Shown here piece after piece: positions 1-10,477 of a stretch of 64,000 nt of DNA. The first letter of the stretch is position 1. Every line of letters starts with the position of its first letter. The DNA comes from Pascua guehoae. Lineage: Eukaryota; Basidiomycota; Tremellomycetes; Trichosporonales; Trichosporonaceae. Made by a program: the position numbers and the translations under genes. A model generated the notes under the pieces. It did not search any database, was not told the DNA's origin, and was given only the letters and a program-made list of their open reading frames with translations. The stretch spans positions 405,632 to 469,631 of the forward strand of contig BCJX01000003.1 in NCBI GenBank assembly GCA_001600415.1, given 5' to 3'.

Positions 1-18
1 CTCCCACTAACGCCCCAG

Positions 19-364
19 CTTCACCTCCTGGTGGACATTCGTCTTCTCCCTCGCCTACATTGCCGCCTTCTTCACCGCCGCCACGAGCGTAATCTCCTCG
101 ATCGCATCCCACTTCATCTTCGTCTTCCTCACCTGGCTCTTCTGGCTCGCGGGCACGGCATCCCTCACGTCCTCCCTCGGCGGCGGCGTCGACTGCGGCG
201 GCGCCGAGGGCGGCTTCTGGACACACTGCAACCAGCTCGCGGCCGCCATGGCGTTTGGGTGGATCGAGTGGATTATCAGCTCGTGTCTGCTTATTCTGCT
301 GTTCGTTATTGGCGGCGCGGCCATGCGGCGCGGCGATCGGATTAGTGTGGGGATTGCGGCGTAG
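19..364 (+). CDS. MARVEL-like multi-spanning membrane protein, C-terminal exon (5' end outside window)
   Basis: Only the last exon is present. It follows a clean acceptor (branch-like CTAAC, then CCCCAG ending at 18) and reads about 114 residues to TAG at 362-364. Three hydrophobic stretches are visible: one starting TFVFSLAYIAAFFTAATSV, one around FIFVFLTWLFWLAGTAS, and one around IISSCLLILLFVIGG. Between the second and third lies a loop with two cysteines (VDCGG, THCNQ) and the sequence AAAMAFGWIEWI. This layout (membrane helices, a cysteine-containing loop before the last helix, and an A.AFGW element) is what fungal MARVEL-domain plasma-membrane proteins look like, and such proteins often help organise membrane domains. 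The N-terminal helix lies upstream of the window, so the family call rests on a fragment. Another tetraspan protein is possible. Confidence 0.6.
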
Positions 365-1141
365 ACTGGGAGAGCGGGCGTGCCGGGAGAGTGGGGGAAA
401 GGTGGGGTGCAGTGTGGTGTGGTGTAGTGGTTGCGTTCCACCCACTGCCGTACATGTCGTCGTCCCCGCCCAACCCCCCAACCCGACCCAAAGCCACCTC
501 GTGCCCGTCGCCGCATCTCATCTCGTCTCGCCGTCCACACCGTCGGACACAGCCACGACTGGCCATATCCCCGCCCTCCAGGCGTCTGTACACCGGCTCC
601 GACACGAGACACAATCTAAACGCCGCCGTTGACCCCACCACACGGCCATATCATACCGTATCCCCCTCCCCCTCCAGCCTAGCCCCGGCCATAGATCTGT
701 AACGGCCGTATATCATTAATGCAGCGATAGAAAAGCCCGAGGGCGAGCTGGTCCATCCGCTCACTGTGACCCGACGCTGCTCGGCCGTGTAACCGGCCAC
801 ACGCCAGAAGGGCGCTACACGATGCCCGGCGACCATGCTGATCGAGCGCCAAGATAGCCATACTTGGGTTTGCAAGTTAGTCTGAGCGGGGACAGTGTAC
901 CCAAGCGGCTACAGTTTTGTGGGGTGCACTGGATCTGGACCACTACCTCTGAAAGAATAAAGCGGGATACTCGCAGGGGTAATACTTGAGTAGGTGGAGC
1001 TCTTGGCTGTCGACCAATATTCATGTCATCTCATGCAACTACATACGCGTCGAGTCTACACGTGCTCACCGTCCATACCCCGCTTCATTCTCAGAGTCCG
1101 TGCTCCAGGCATCACGAGCGGCTAACCACTTTACCCCGGGC
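365..1141. other. Intergenic region, no gene seen
   Basis: This lies between the converging 3' ends of the MARVEL-like gene (+) and the lectin gene (-). The short open frames here have no domain, splice logic or codon bias like the neighbours. It probably holds two 3' UTRs and terminators. Confidence 0.5.
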
Positions 1142-2989
1142 CTAGTCGGTGGTCCACACCTGGTTGGCGGCGCCGGTGCACGCCCACGTCTCGAGGCGCG
1201 TGCCGTCCGCGGCGGCCGGGAGGTCAAGGCAGATGGCTGCGTGTGAGCGTCAGTAGTGGGGTGGGGTGGGGTGGGCCATGCTGTGTCTGGGCATGCGTGT
1301 GCGACAGTACAGCTCTACTCTGAGAGCAGATACAAGCTGTTGGCATGTACCGTACATGCCCGGGCTCGTGCTCCATTGCTAAACTCCTCCTTGCAGCCTC
1401 CGCTTCTCGTCCCCCGTCCCCCGTCCCCTCTCCCCACGGTTCTCACCCTCCCTCTCCACACGCCTCTCTACGCCTCCCCCCACCGCTCTCACCCTTCTCC
1501 CTACACTTCTCTCCACACCCCACCCCTCTCCAACACCACACCCCACCCCTCTCCAACACCACACCCCACCCCTCTCCAACACCACACCCCACCCCTCTCC
1601 AACACCACTCCCAAACCCAAATATACGCACCCCCCACTACCCAAACATCCCATCCCAAAACCCCACTCTCCCAACTTACCATTCGACGAAGTAGTCAGCG
1701 TATTCGCCTCGGTATAGTGCCACCCCTGGCTCGCGTACCCGTTGCGCCGACACGTGTCGAGGAAGAGCCGCTCGCCGCCGCCCCCGGGGCCGTTGTAGCG
1801 CGTCACGCAGAGGCCCGGGGAGACGTCGGTGCCCGCGGCGACAATGTTGGTCTTGGGGCCGTGCTGGAGGCGCCACTGCTGCGAGGGGGTGCCGGTGCAC
1901 GGGCGGCTGGGGAGTTAGTGTGTGTGTGGGGGGGAGAGAAGGGGGGGGAAGGAATGGGAAGGGAGAAAGAAGGGAGGGAGAGCGAAGGGAGGGAGAGCGA
2001 AGGGAAGGGAGCACGGTGGGGAGGGAACAACGAAGGAGAGGGAGCAAGAAGGAGAGGGAACAAGAAGGGGACGAGAGAAGAAGGGGACGGGGCAGGGAGG
2101 GGACGAGGGAGGGGACAAGGACAAGGACAAGGACAAGGACAAGGACAAGGACAAGGACAAGGACAAGAGGAAGGACTTGATGGAAAGACGCCGTGACATC
2201 TCGTGCCCACCAGGCCAATAGCCAGAGGTCGGATGATTACAGACTAAAACTCGTCACCAGTCTACTCTCCCACCCTCTTCCTTTTATACCTGCCCCGCCA
2301 CAACCGCCGACTTGCCACCACGCCACCATGCCCGCTTCCGGGGCAGGGAAAAAGGACACGCCGCAAGCAAACCTCGCAGACTACTGTACATTGTAAGGGA
2401 GTCGAACCCTTGCCTCATGCATGGCAAGCATGAATGATACCGTTTCACCAACAATGTCTCGATGGTGAAGAGAGTGGGCCGACCAGTCCGCCTGCGTGCC
2501 CTGCCTGCATGGTACGGACGGAGCGGGGGCATGCCGGACGGAGAGAGGGAGGAACCGAGGCAGCGAGGAAGAAGGCGAGTACGAGGAGAGGGGAGGAAAG
2601 GAAGATTGGAAGAGGACAAGAGCAGGAACAAAACGAGCAAGAGAAAACGTGACGGGAAAAACAAGCAAGCACAAGTCACTCAATCCCTTACTCGATCCCC
2701 CACTCGATCCCCCACTCGATCCCCCAAGTCCCAGTCCCGAGGACGAGCCTCGGTCGCCTTCACCGCCTCGACTATCCCACAACCCGAGGTCTTGCCAAGA
2801 GCACAGAGGACACCACCCGACGCACATTTCAATCTCGGCACAGAGGACCTGGCCGCCGGCCGCATCGACACACCAGGCCGTGTCGCCGTTGGGGTGGATG
2901 GCGGTGCCGTCGGCGCGGATCGCGGGCGCGGCGGCCGTGGTGCCCGCGAGGGCGGTGAGCGCGAGGGCGATGAGGGCGGTGTTGAACAT
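1142..2989 (-). CDS. Secreted ricin-B-type (QxW) lectin domain protein, 161 aa, 3 exons
   Basis: Exons read 2826-2989, 1680-1906 and 1142-1236 on the minus strand. Lengths 164+227+95 give 161 codons plus stop, with phases matching at both junctions. The protein starts MFNTALIALALTALAGTTAA, a typical signal peptide, so it should enter the secretory pathway. The rest is one beta-trefoil-sized domain with three QxW motifs (SQQWR, SQGWHY, NQVW) and paired cysteines (WCVDAAGG, PCTGTP, LCVTRYNG, DTCRRNG, ICLDLP, ACTGA). This is the ricin-B lectin signature of carbohydrate binding. Donors are GTGCGT and GTAAGT. Introns are unusually long (919 and 443 nt) and full of simple repeats, and the first carries a tRNA gene on the same strand. 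No enzymatic domain is attached, so it is a lone lectin module. The sugar ligand cannot be read from sequence. Confidence 0.8.
1512..1608. repeat. 23-bp tandem repeat, about 4 copies
   Basis: The unit has the core CCCCACCCCTCTCCAACACC, and the T of CCTCTCC recurs at 1527, 1550, 1573 and 1596, exactly 23 bp apart with almost no divergence. It lies inside intron 2 of the lectin gene, so length changes here would not alter the protein. Confidence 0.9.
1925..2170. repeat. Purine-rich low-complexity tract ending in an (ACAAGG)n array
   Basis: This is a G/A-only stretch followed by about nine copies of the hexamer ACAAGG (roughly 2113-2167). It lies inside intron 1 of the lectin gene, where the transcribed strand is a polypyrimidine tract. 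It creates long spurious open frames in several frames. Confidence 0.85.
2387..2457 (-). tRNA. tRNA-Gly(GCC)
   Basis: The 71-nt cloverleaf (minus strand) runs from 2457 down to discriminator A at 2387. The acceptor arms ACATTGT and ACAATGT pair over all seven positions. The anticodon stem CATGC/GCATG closes the 7-nt loop TTGCCAT with anticodon GCC. The T-arm AAGGG-TTCGACT-CCCTT is perfect and carries the B box, and the A box lies in TGGTGAAACGG. There is no tRNA intron. The gene lies inside intron 1 of the secreted lectin gene, on the same strand, so Pol II passing through the host also transcribes it, while Pol III can start independently from the internal boxes. Confidence 0.93.
2690..2726. 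repeat. 12-bp tandem repeat (ACTCGATCCCCC)x3
   Basis: Three near-perfect 12-bp units start at 2690, 2702 and 2714. They lie inside intron 1 of the lectin gene, between the tRNA and the donor. Confidence 0.85.
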
Positions 2990-4105
2990 GTTGGGCGGGG
3001 ATTGCTTCTCGAGTGTGACGAGTTGAGGTGGGGATGGGAGGGAAGGGGGTGGGGAGGTGGGGAGTGAAGATGGGAGATGGGGGATGGGGTTGAGCGTCAG
3101 CTCGTCAGAGAGTGCCTTTATATCACCAGTTGCGAGGAAGGGTGGGGTCGACTGCTGCCTACTGTGCAAAGTAGGCATTCAGACGGACGCCGTACTGCGG
3201 ATACCGAGGGGCGCCGCGCGGCTCGCACCTCGGTACCCATCTCGGCGTTGACGTGTGTGTGCGTGTACTGTGCTGTGCAGCGTCCAGTACCAGTATGGGC
3301 GGCGTGACAAAAGTCTGACAAGTGGTTTGAAGATTGCTGGCGTGGGTGGGTCATGACGCATGGAAGCACAATGGGTTGCTTGGCAGGCACAGATTCAGAA
3401 GCATTCCTCCATTTGTGATGTTATTCTTGGTCAGATGTGCATTCTCCTCGCTTCTTGGCGCCAGGCAAGTGTAGCGACGGCGAGGGGTAAGGGCCAAGGC
3501 GAGGGGAGGGGCGGGCGCGGGGACGGGGGCGAGGGCGGCCATGGGAAAAGGGGCACTGGGGGCAGACATGTCCGAGCGCGCCGAGATGTCAGACTAGTGC
3601 CGATCGGGGCAGTGTAAGGAGTACAGAAGAGCCGAGCGCGCCGATGATCTGATACAGTTGTCTGGTCACATGCGCCATGCCATATCCGAGACCCGTCATC
3701 AGTCTGCACTCCAAGATCGGTCGGGGCGACACTGCCTTTGTGCTGTTTTCGTTTGCGAGCTCACACTGTAAGCTGTACGCTACACATCAGCTGTCGACCG
3801 CCCGTGTTTGCTAGGACTCTCGTCTCTGGCGATCAGTCAGGCCAGTCAATGCAAACCGTCTTGTCCAGAGGACGGCATTTGTGGCTGCTTATTATGCGGT
3901 CCCAGCTGGCGACGGTGCGTGCAAAGTCCAGGGCATGGTGGCAGCTGCTCCTCGGCGGCCTTTACGCCATACGCCTCATCCTGTACACGATCCATCTCGG
4001 CCACCGGCCCCCCGTCAACAGCCCTCATCAAGCTCTAACCCCAACCCCTATCTCCCCTCGATTTCCTGCCTACACCATCTCCCAACACCACGTCCTCGAA
4101 CCGGC
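2990..4105. other. Intergenic region upstream of the lectin gene
   Basis: This holds the lectin promoter side and the 3' flank of BET2 (both minus strand). I see no coding exon, tRNA or long repeat. Open frames are short and unrelated to any family I recognise. Confidence 0.45.
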
Positions 4106-7100
4106 CTAAGGCCACCGCTCCAACCGCTTGAGCTGCTGGTACGGTCTCCTCAACCCGCGCTTCTCAATCACGTCCGCGGGCATGCAGTACAGCGGGTCCA
4201 CATCGCGCAGGCCCGGGTAGCCGAGGAGTGAGAGGCCGGCGAGACCAAAGACGGTGTGGAAGACGTCGACCCAGTCGCCCGGGCGGTCGGCGATGCCCCC
4301 GCCTTCGAGGTCCTGCGCGTTAGGAAGGTGGTGGCAAGGGAGAGGAGGGGAGTTTGGAAAGGAGTGGGGGGAGGGGAGAGGGTTGCAAGGTGGTGTCGGG
4401 CACAGGGGAGCTTGGAGGGTATCGTTGGGGGTTGTGAACGGTGATGTTGACGTTGAAATGCCACAGTGGCATGCGGCGTGCGTGTAGGTATTCACGTGGG
4501 AATGAATGGTAGATGCCGAGTCGGGACTACCACCTCGTCGCTTCACTTTCGCTAGCCTCAACGACGCTCATGAGAGACTCGAGCTCCCCCCGTCACTCGA
4601 ATTCTATGCCCCCTTCCAGGCCTGAGCGACACCTTATCGCCCAGGCTACACGCTTGCCCGCACCTCTTCTCACCCACACATCTCTCGCCCGCCCACACAT
4701 CCACACCCTTCGGGATACTCACCTGCGCACGCAACACAAAGCCAAACAAGCTATCCCGGTTGATCCAGTGCAGCTTTCCCAAAATGGACAGCGCGGCCAG
4801 GTTCCACCAGGAGTAGCACACGTCTTCGAGCTTCTCGGGACGCCCATTCAGGCCGCCATTTGGGAGCTGCCGCTCGCTAAGCCAGGCGGCGAGGAGGGGG
4901 ATGTCGACGCGTGAGAGCTCGCCAAGGATCGCGAGGGCAGCGACGCAGACCCAGACTGTGGGTGTTAGTGGGGATAGGGTGAGGGTGGGCAAAGTGGCTA
5001 GTGTGCAGTCTTGTCCTCGTCTGTGCGGGCTCAGGCTTGTTCGAGCCTGTACCTCACCGTCGCCAGTACGGTACAGCTGCAGGTGGCGCTCGGTGTCGAC
5101 TGTGCCGGCCAACTTTTCCCCTCTCCAGTCTCCTTCCACCACCGCCTTCAACCTCGTCAAGCCAGTATGACGCCCACAGTCTTCAAGGTCCCTCCTTGAC
5201 GTCCCTCTTCATCCCTCCCTCCCCCAATTCTTCGAGGTTCCTCCCAGATGTCTGTACCACATCGGGACCCTGCATATACAGACCTTCCCTCCCTCCTTCG
5301 CCTTCTCCTATCCCTCTTTTCTCCAGCTCTCCGCAATTCGCCACTCTGCCTGCAAGCTCAACCCCCTCATTACCCAACGTTCTCCCCCGGGATATCTTTC
5401 GTGTACAGCTTGCCGCTTTCCCTCGCCACTTCGACAGCCTGCCTCAAGACACCCCGGCCTTGGACTCACCCTGTGCACCGTGACTCTCCCCTCCGGGCTC
5501 GGCCCCAAACGCGCCATCAAAGTTCATGCACGCGACGAGGTTGCCCACGACTAGCTCGCGTCCTTTACCGCCGTGGATGGTGTTGAGCGCGTCCAGGCGT
5601 CCGAGGAGAGACAGTGCCGAGACGAGAATGTATGCGAATCGCGTATCGCGCTCGCCGAATTGGTCGCCGGCGACGCTGCCGTCGGGGCCGACGAGGGAGA
5701 GGAGGACTGGGGTATGAGTGGGGTAGGTAATGGGGTGTGAGTGGGGTGTGGGAGAGGGCGGAGAGGATGTGTGAGGCTCTGGCATGGTTGCAGAATCGCG
5801 GGCCGGAGCAGCGGGAGCCATGCCGAGGTGGTAGCGGAGTAAGGACTATCAGGCAGGCGTTGAGAGTGACGAGGACGCAAGTTATCGTCACAGAGGTGCG
5901 TGGTGCTTCCTGGGACTTGAAGCGCCCAACGAGCCCGCTCAGTCGAGTCAACAACTACTCACACTTCACGACGCGCTCGGGGTCGACACGCTCCAACGCG
6001 TCCTGGATGATAAGAATCTGGAGCGCCGAGAGCGTCCCGTGGATATGTCCGTCGTGGCCCGGGTGGGCACCGAATGCGCCTGCCGTCAGCGTCTAATGAC
6101 TAGCAAGGAGAGATGCGACACGTCGCTGCTGCGGCGAGTAAGGCGGTGGGCGGAAGCATAGGAGCTGCGGGGTGCACAGGTCGCCTCTCTCGTTCTCCGT
6201 GACAATGGAGTTTCCGTAGCTCGGCGTTCCCGACACGAGGCTCGATGCCTGGAGACAGAGTAGAAGGACTGACGCGAGTTGCGTTCAGGCCAGGCTCATG
6301 CCCAGAGCTCTTCCCTCTTCGTATGGGAAGAGAGCGTGACTCCGCAACGCCGCCGCAATAATCTGTAATACACAACGGTGATGGAGATATCGCCAGCCCC
6401 TTACACCTCGGTGACTCTACCCGTCCCAGCACCTCCGAACCCAACAATATTTCCTGGCCCAGCTCTCCCCGACCCACATCCTATCGCCGGTCCCTACCCT
6501 GTGCCCAGCATCTCTACCGCCACACCCACGACCATTCTCACACTCGCAACAACTACCGCTCCTACCCTACCCTCTTCCCCCGCTCCCCTCTTCCCCTCCG
6601 CCCTCTTCCCTTCCTCATCCCTGCACTCCTGCCCCACCCCTCCCCACCCCCCAACGGACCGCCAACAAACACACACCGATACCCACCAGCCTCATCATCC
6701 CAGCACCGCATCACGTAATCCACCATGTCGTCGCGCGGGAGCGCCCGTTGTTGGCCCATGATGCACAGCGCCGTGAGGCCCCAGTAGACGCCATTGAGAC
6801 GGAGGTGTTCGGTGAGGTGGTACGCGAGGTCTTGTTTCTGGGTGTCAGTGGGGGTGTGGTAGAGTTAGGTTGTGGGGAGTCTCGGGTACCGAGTAGGGAT
6901 GTGGAAGGGTTGTGCGGGATGACGGGATGTTGAGTGTAGGGGGGTTATGAGTGCCGTGCATGTTCCAGAGATAGGCAGAGCTGGGGAGGGTCCATCGTCA
7001 TGACGGTTCTGCCCATAGACTCCCCAACGCAACCCCTCAAACTTGTTCGCCGACGAGGAATGGCCGCAGTGGTACCGGTTGAACGCGAACGACGTTGACG

Positions 7101-7199
7101 CGACGAAGCCATGCCCTGGCAGACGGTACGTACCTCGTCCAGCTGCTGGATGTATTTTACGTGCAGCGCCGTGTCGAGTGGTGGCGGTGTGTCGGACAT
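4106..7199 (-). CDS. BET2: Rab geranylgeranyltransferase (GGTase-II) beta subunit
   Basis: Six exons: 7134-7199, 6687-6837, 5963-6079, 5470-5706, 4723-4955 and 4106-4312. Together they total 1011 nt, a 336-residue protein close to the usual family length (about 330). It starts [18 protein letters not shown]. The alpha-alpha barrel repeats of prenyltransferase beta subunits are clear: [81 protein letters not shown] and [17 protein letters not shown]. The catalytic zinc ligands are present: Asp and Cys of EDVCYSWW and His of DVFHTVFG. With an alpha subunit and Rab escort protein the enzyme attaches geranylgeranyl groups to C-terminal cysteines of Rab GTPases, enabling membrane traffic. FTase and GGTase-I beta subunits are less likely because the EDVCYSWW and [10 protein letters not shown] blocks fit the Rab enzyme. 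The five introns are long for this window (256-607 nt) and exceed the coding length. Confidence 0.95.
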
Positions 7200-7786
7200 G
7201 GCTATCCGTGTCAATGAGACGATGTCAGTAAGTAGTCGTGAAAGGTGTTGTTGGTGATGGGTGTTGTTGGTAGACGTGGGCATTTGGGACATGGTCGTCA
7301 TCGGCAGGTCAAAGTGGAGGCCCACTCGCGTTTTGCTTCCGTCCCCGTGTTTTGTTGGACTCGTCCCCACATGCACCACGTGGTCTTTTGATCAGCCGTC
7401 CAACCTCGACTTGCGGAAAGTGGCACAAAGCCGTGGGACGGGTGTTTGTTGGAGGATGCAACTGCTTTACGTGTCCATAACACACTGCCTACGTACAGTA
7501 CAGTACACTATCGCGTTTCATCCAGCCCTCTAGGGTCTGTCGAGTACTCCCGCTGGGCTGGTCAGCTCAGCACTACTACAAGGAGACTACCAGGCTCGTT
7601 CCTCGTCTCGGTTCCTGATGTGACTTTGTTTGAAATGCTCGAGTGAGCAATACATGAACCTCACAGTTCATAGCTCTTCGAGTCTTCGACGCAAAGTCCC
7701 CAAGACTCATCATTCCATTGTCCATAGTGGACTCACAACGTTACTATTGCCTTCTCTGACTGCAACCGTCAATCTGAACCGACACC
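7200..7786. promoter_or_regulatory. Divergent intergenic region between BET2 and the PD-(D/E)xK-like gene
   Basis: This 587-bp spacer separates the start of BET2 (-) from the start at 7787 (+), so both promoters must lie here. I see no convincing TATA box or named operator and no extra exon. Confidence 0.5.
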
Positions 7787-9517
7787 ATGCAAGCCGCGCA
7801 TCCCTCCGCCCCAGTCCCTCCCACTTATACGCATAGTGCGCATCCTGCTGTCGAGCGCCTCGCCCGGCTGCTGCAAATCGTGCAGCTGCCTCAACAGGTG
7901 TCGCAGTCATCAAGGTCATCGTCCTCATTTTTGATTTCCGATACCATGTGCCGTGACCTCGACAAGGATGTCCAACTTGGCTATTCAAGGGACTTCCTCT
8001 ACTGCATCCATCGAATTCTGAGCGAGGCTGCTCCCCAAATCGTCCCTCCCCAAGCCGACCCCACAAAGGAGGCAGAACTTGCTCTTCTGTTCAACGAGAT
8101 GAACATCGAGGCGCGAGGGGTGGCTGGTGCGGAGATCCAGTCTGGGGAGCTCGGCATGACAGTATTTTTTACGTGCTTCCTCCTGGTTCCGCTAAATAGC
8201 CACCTCCGCAAGATTGTCGAACCCTATGGCGCTTCACTCTATTGGCAAGTTGTTGGTCATGGACCCTCGGGCAAGCCAGACATTCACCTCCAATGGCTTC
8301 GGGGCCCAGGCGCTCAAACGGAAACTGTTACGACTGTCGAGTTCAAGACGGCACGCGCCATGACGGTACAGAAATTGAAGTCCATCCCCATTGCCATCTC
8401 GAACCGCCAACTCTACGTCTCCAATGATGGTACGGTTGTGGAGAGCCACAATTCGGCAGCAGAGCGTGGGCTCCGCGATAAGAGATGCCGTGTTTTGGAT
8501 CAGGTGGGTGGTAGTCTGTCTATAGTATGTCCCCTACCATGCTGACACGTACGACAGATGCTTCACCAGTGCCATACTCGGGCGGTGGAGTTCACGTTCA
8601 TTACCAACTACGACGCCATTATCCCCTTTTTTCGGGCGCGTGGTTCGAACGTCGTTATTTCGGGCGACCCAGTGGACATTACGAGCCTGACAACGCCCAT
8701 GAACCTTGGCAACTCGCCCCTCGGACTTCTCTTGGGTGTCACTGCCCTTGCAGCCAGCCGCCACTGCAACGGGCTTGCGGTGTGTTTTGGTCTTCGTGAC
8801 CAAAGCCTCACCAATTTTGTTCCAGTTCTTCATGCCCCCATCCCCCCGGGACGACCCCCTACACCGCCTGTACCTAGCAACATTATTGGCCAGGGAGGTG
8901 GATGGGGCCATGGACTGCAACCAACTCAGTCAAGTCCAGTGCCAGCCAACACCAGCAGTGGGCGTGGTAGTTCTGTCGCAGTTCCAAGTAGTGCCAACTC
9001 AGCGTACGGTTCTGGACCTGCAGGACCTTGCCGCCCTGGCAATCGTCCACGGCCATCACCGGGGCGCCCCTTGGGTGGCTTGGGTGTGGCGCCGGTTTTA
9101 GGCTCCATTCCTCAGGGACGGCAGGGCCCACCTAGCGGCACCTGGGGTCCAGGCGGTAGCTCCACTCGCTATCCACAGGGCATTCCGAGCACCTGGGGCC
9201 AACAGGGCCAACAGGGCCAACAGGGCCAACAGGGCCAACAGGGCCAACAAGGTATTCAGGGCCAACAGGGCCAGCCGCGCAACCAGGCCCGTGCATCGTC
9301 TTCATCGCAGCCGCACAAGTCAGTCGAGCACTCTGGCAAAGCTCAATCCCTTTGGCCGCACCAAGTAGCACACTGGTGGGATGCAACATGCAACTTGCTT
9401 TCTCCCTATCCCTCATGGCCTTCACCAATCCTCAATGATATCCATTCTTCATCGTGCACGAGCATATGTTACGAAACTCCTCTCTTCAACGCGGCCCTCG
9501 TCCTCCCCCCAACCTGA
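7787..9517 (+). CDS. Hypothetical protein with a PD-(D/E)xK-like motif and a collagen-like Gly-Gln-Gln repeat
   Basis: Two exons, 7787-8503 and 8558-9517, are joined in phase 0 across a 54-nt intron (GTGGGT...CGACAG). The model gives 558 residues. The N-terminal half is globular. It contains [14 protein letters not shown] (Asp165) followed by TVEFKTA (Glu185, Lys187), then [20 protein letters not shown] after the intron. The D...ExK...Q order is that of restriction-endonuclease-fold domains. From about residue 330 it becomes Pro/Gly/Ser-rich low complexity with a GQQ triplet array. The last 70 or so residues look unlike protein and may be intron or 3' UTR read-through. The next gene, a kinase-like protein, starts only 58 bp downstream on the same strand, so the two may be one gene with a further intron. 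In oomycete and fungal Crinkler-type proteins nuclease-fold and kinase domains occur together. Nuclease activity here is inference from a short motif. Confidence 0.6.
9197..9280 (+). repeat. 9-bp tandem repeat (GGCCAACAG)n coding for Gly-Gln-Gln
   Basis: About seven near-identical 9-mers are followed by a divergent unit (GGTATTCAG) and two more copies. In frame they code for repeated GQQ with one GIQ, a collagen-like low-complexity stretch. The near-identity at third positions indicates recent expansion by slippage. Confidence 0.9.
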
Positions 9518-9575
9518 TCCATCCCCCCTTCCATCATCGCACCCTTCGACGGCGCTTCCTCAACCTTCCACCAAC

Positions 9576-10477
9576 ATGAGCGACCACCCCCAAAACGTAG
9601 GTGTGAACATGGCCAGTCCCACGCGATGAGGGTGATGGCGTAGTTTGACTATCGGCTAATGTGACAGTCACCATCCACTCCCAGCTCGCCCCCGCTTGAG
9701 CAGCCCGCTGGCTCTGACGTGGTTGAAGAAGGCCCTCACGAACCGTCCCCCGTTACGCTTCAGCTCGCCAGTGATCATTCTGATCGGTTTCGCAACATGT
9801 CATTTATTCCCCCGGATCCTTGGTCCAAGCCAATTCCGCCCTCACCAGACCGCATTGTCATCCACATCAAAGACCACATTGGCACGGGTGCGCTCTCGAA
9901 AGTGTATTCTGCAGTTATTTACTCCAATGGATGGATGACGCCATGCATCTACAAACGTTCCAACCTCGCCAAGTTTGTGGACAGGGGCAAGGGTGAATTC
10001 GGCCTGAGCGATGCTCGCAACGCCGTGCTCAATGAGGCCGCCGTGTACAAGGAGCTCGGCGACTGTGGCCTCCAGGGGACACTGGTTCCGCGATACTGGG
10101 GCATTGCCGTTCTTGAGCCACCTGGCGCCGCACTGGAAGATGGACTGGTCTATTGTTCAGTCATGGAGGATGGGGGCAAGGCCATGCCATACGAGGAGCG
10201 GCTCAACCCTGAAACTCAGTCCGTCTCACTCCTTTCTACCCCACGCCGTCTTGCTGACTTTTTTGCTAGAGAACGCATCCGAGAGATGTATCGCATCCTG
10301 CACGCTGCTGGCGTGATCCACGTTGACCATGAGTGGCGACACGTCCTAAGGGACGACACTGGCCGCTTGTTGCTCATCGACTTTGACCAATCGGTGATCA
10401 AGCAGGACCGGTCGGACGAGTACTGGCAAATGGTCAGTAGGCTCCACATGCGCGAGATCGAGGACATATTCGCGTAG
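9576..10477 (+). CDS. Divergent protein kinase-like protein (HVDHEW / DFD motifs), 276 aa
   Basis: Exons 9576-9596 (MSDHPQN) and 9668-10477 join in phase 0 over a 71-nt intron (GTAGGT...GTGACAG), giving 276 residues. A kinase fold can be followed: glycine-rich GTGALSKVYSA near residue 79, the lysine of CIYKRS near 103, an alpha-C-like NEAAVYKEL near 130, the catalytic-loop equivalent HVDHEWRHVL (Asp near 227) and the metal-binding equivalent LLIDFDQS (Asp near 235). HRD is therefore HVD, the loop Asn is His, and DFG is DFD. Such motifs occur in fungus-specific expanded kinase-like families (FunK1-type and the basidiomycete 'rHv...IDF' group). The chain ends about 40 residues after DFD, with no visible APE motif or full C-lobe, so it is either a minimal pseudokinase or truncated. 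It is adjacent to, and possibly fused with, the upstream PD-(D/E)xK-like gene. Confidence 0.68.
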
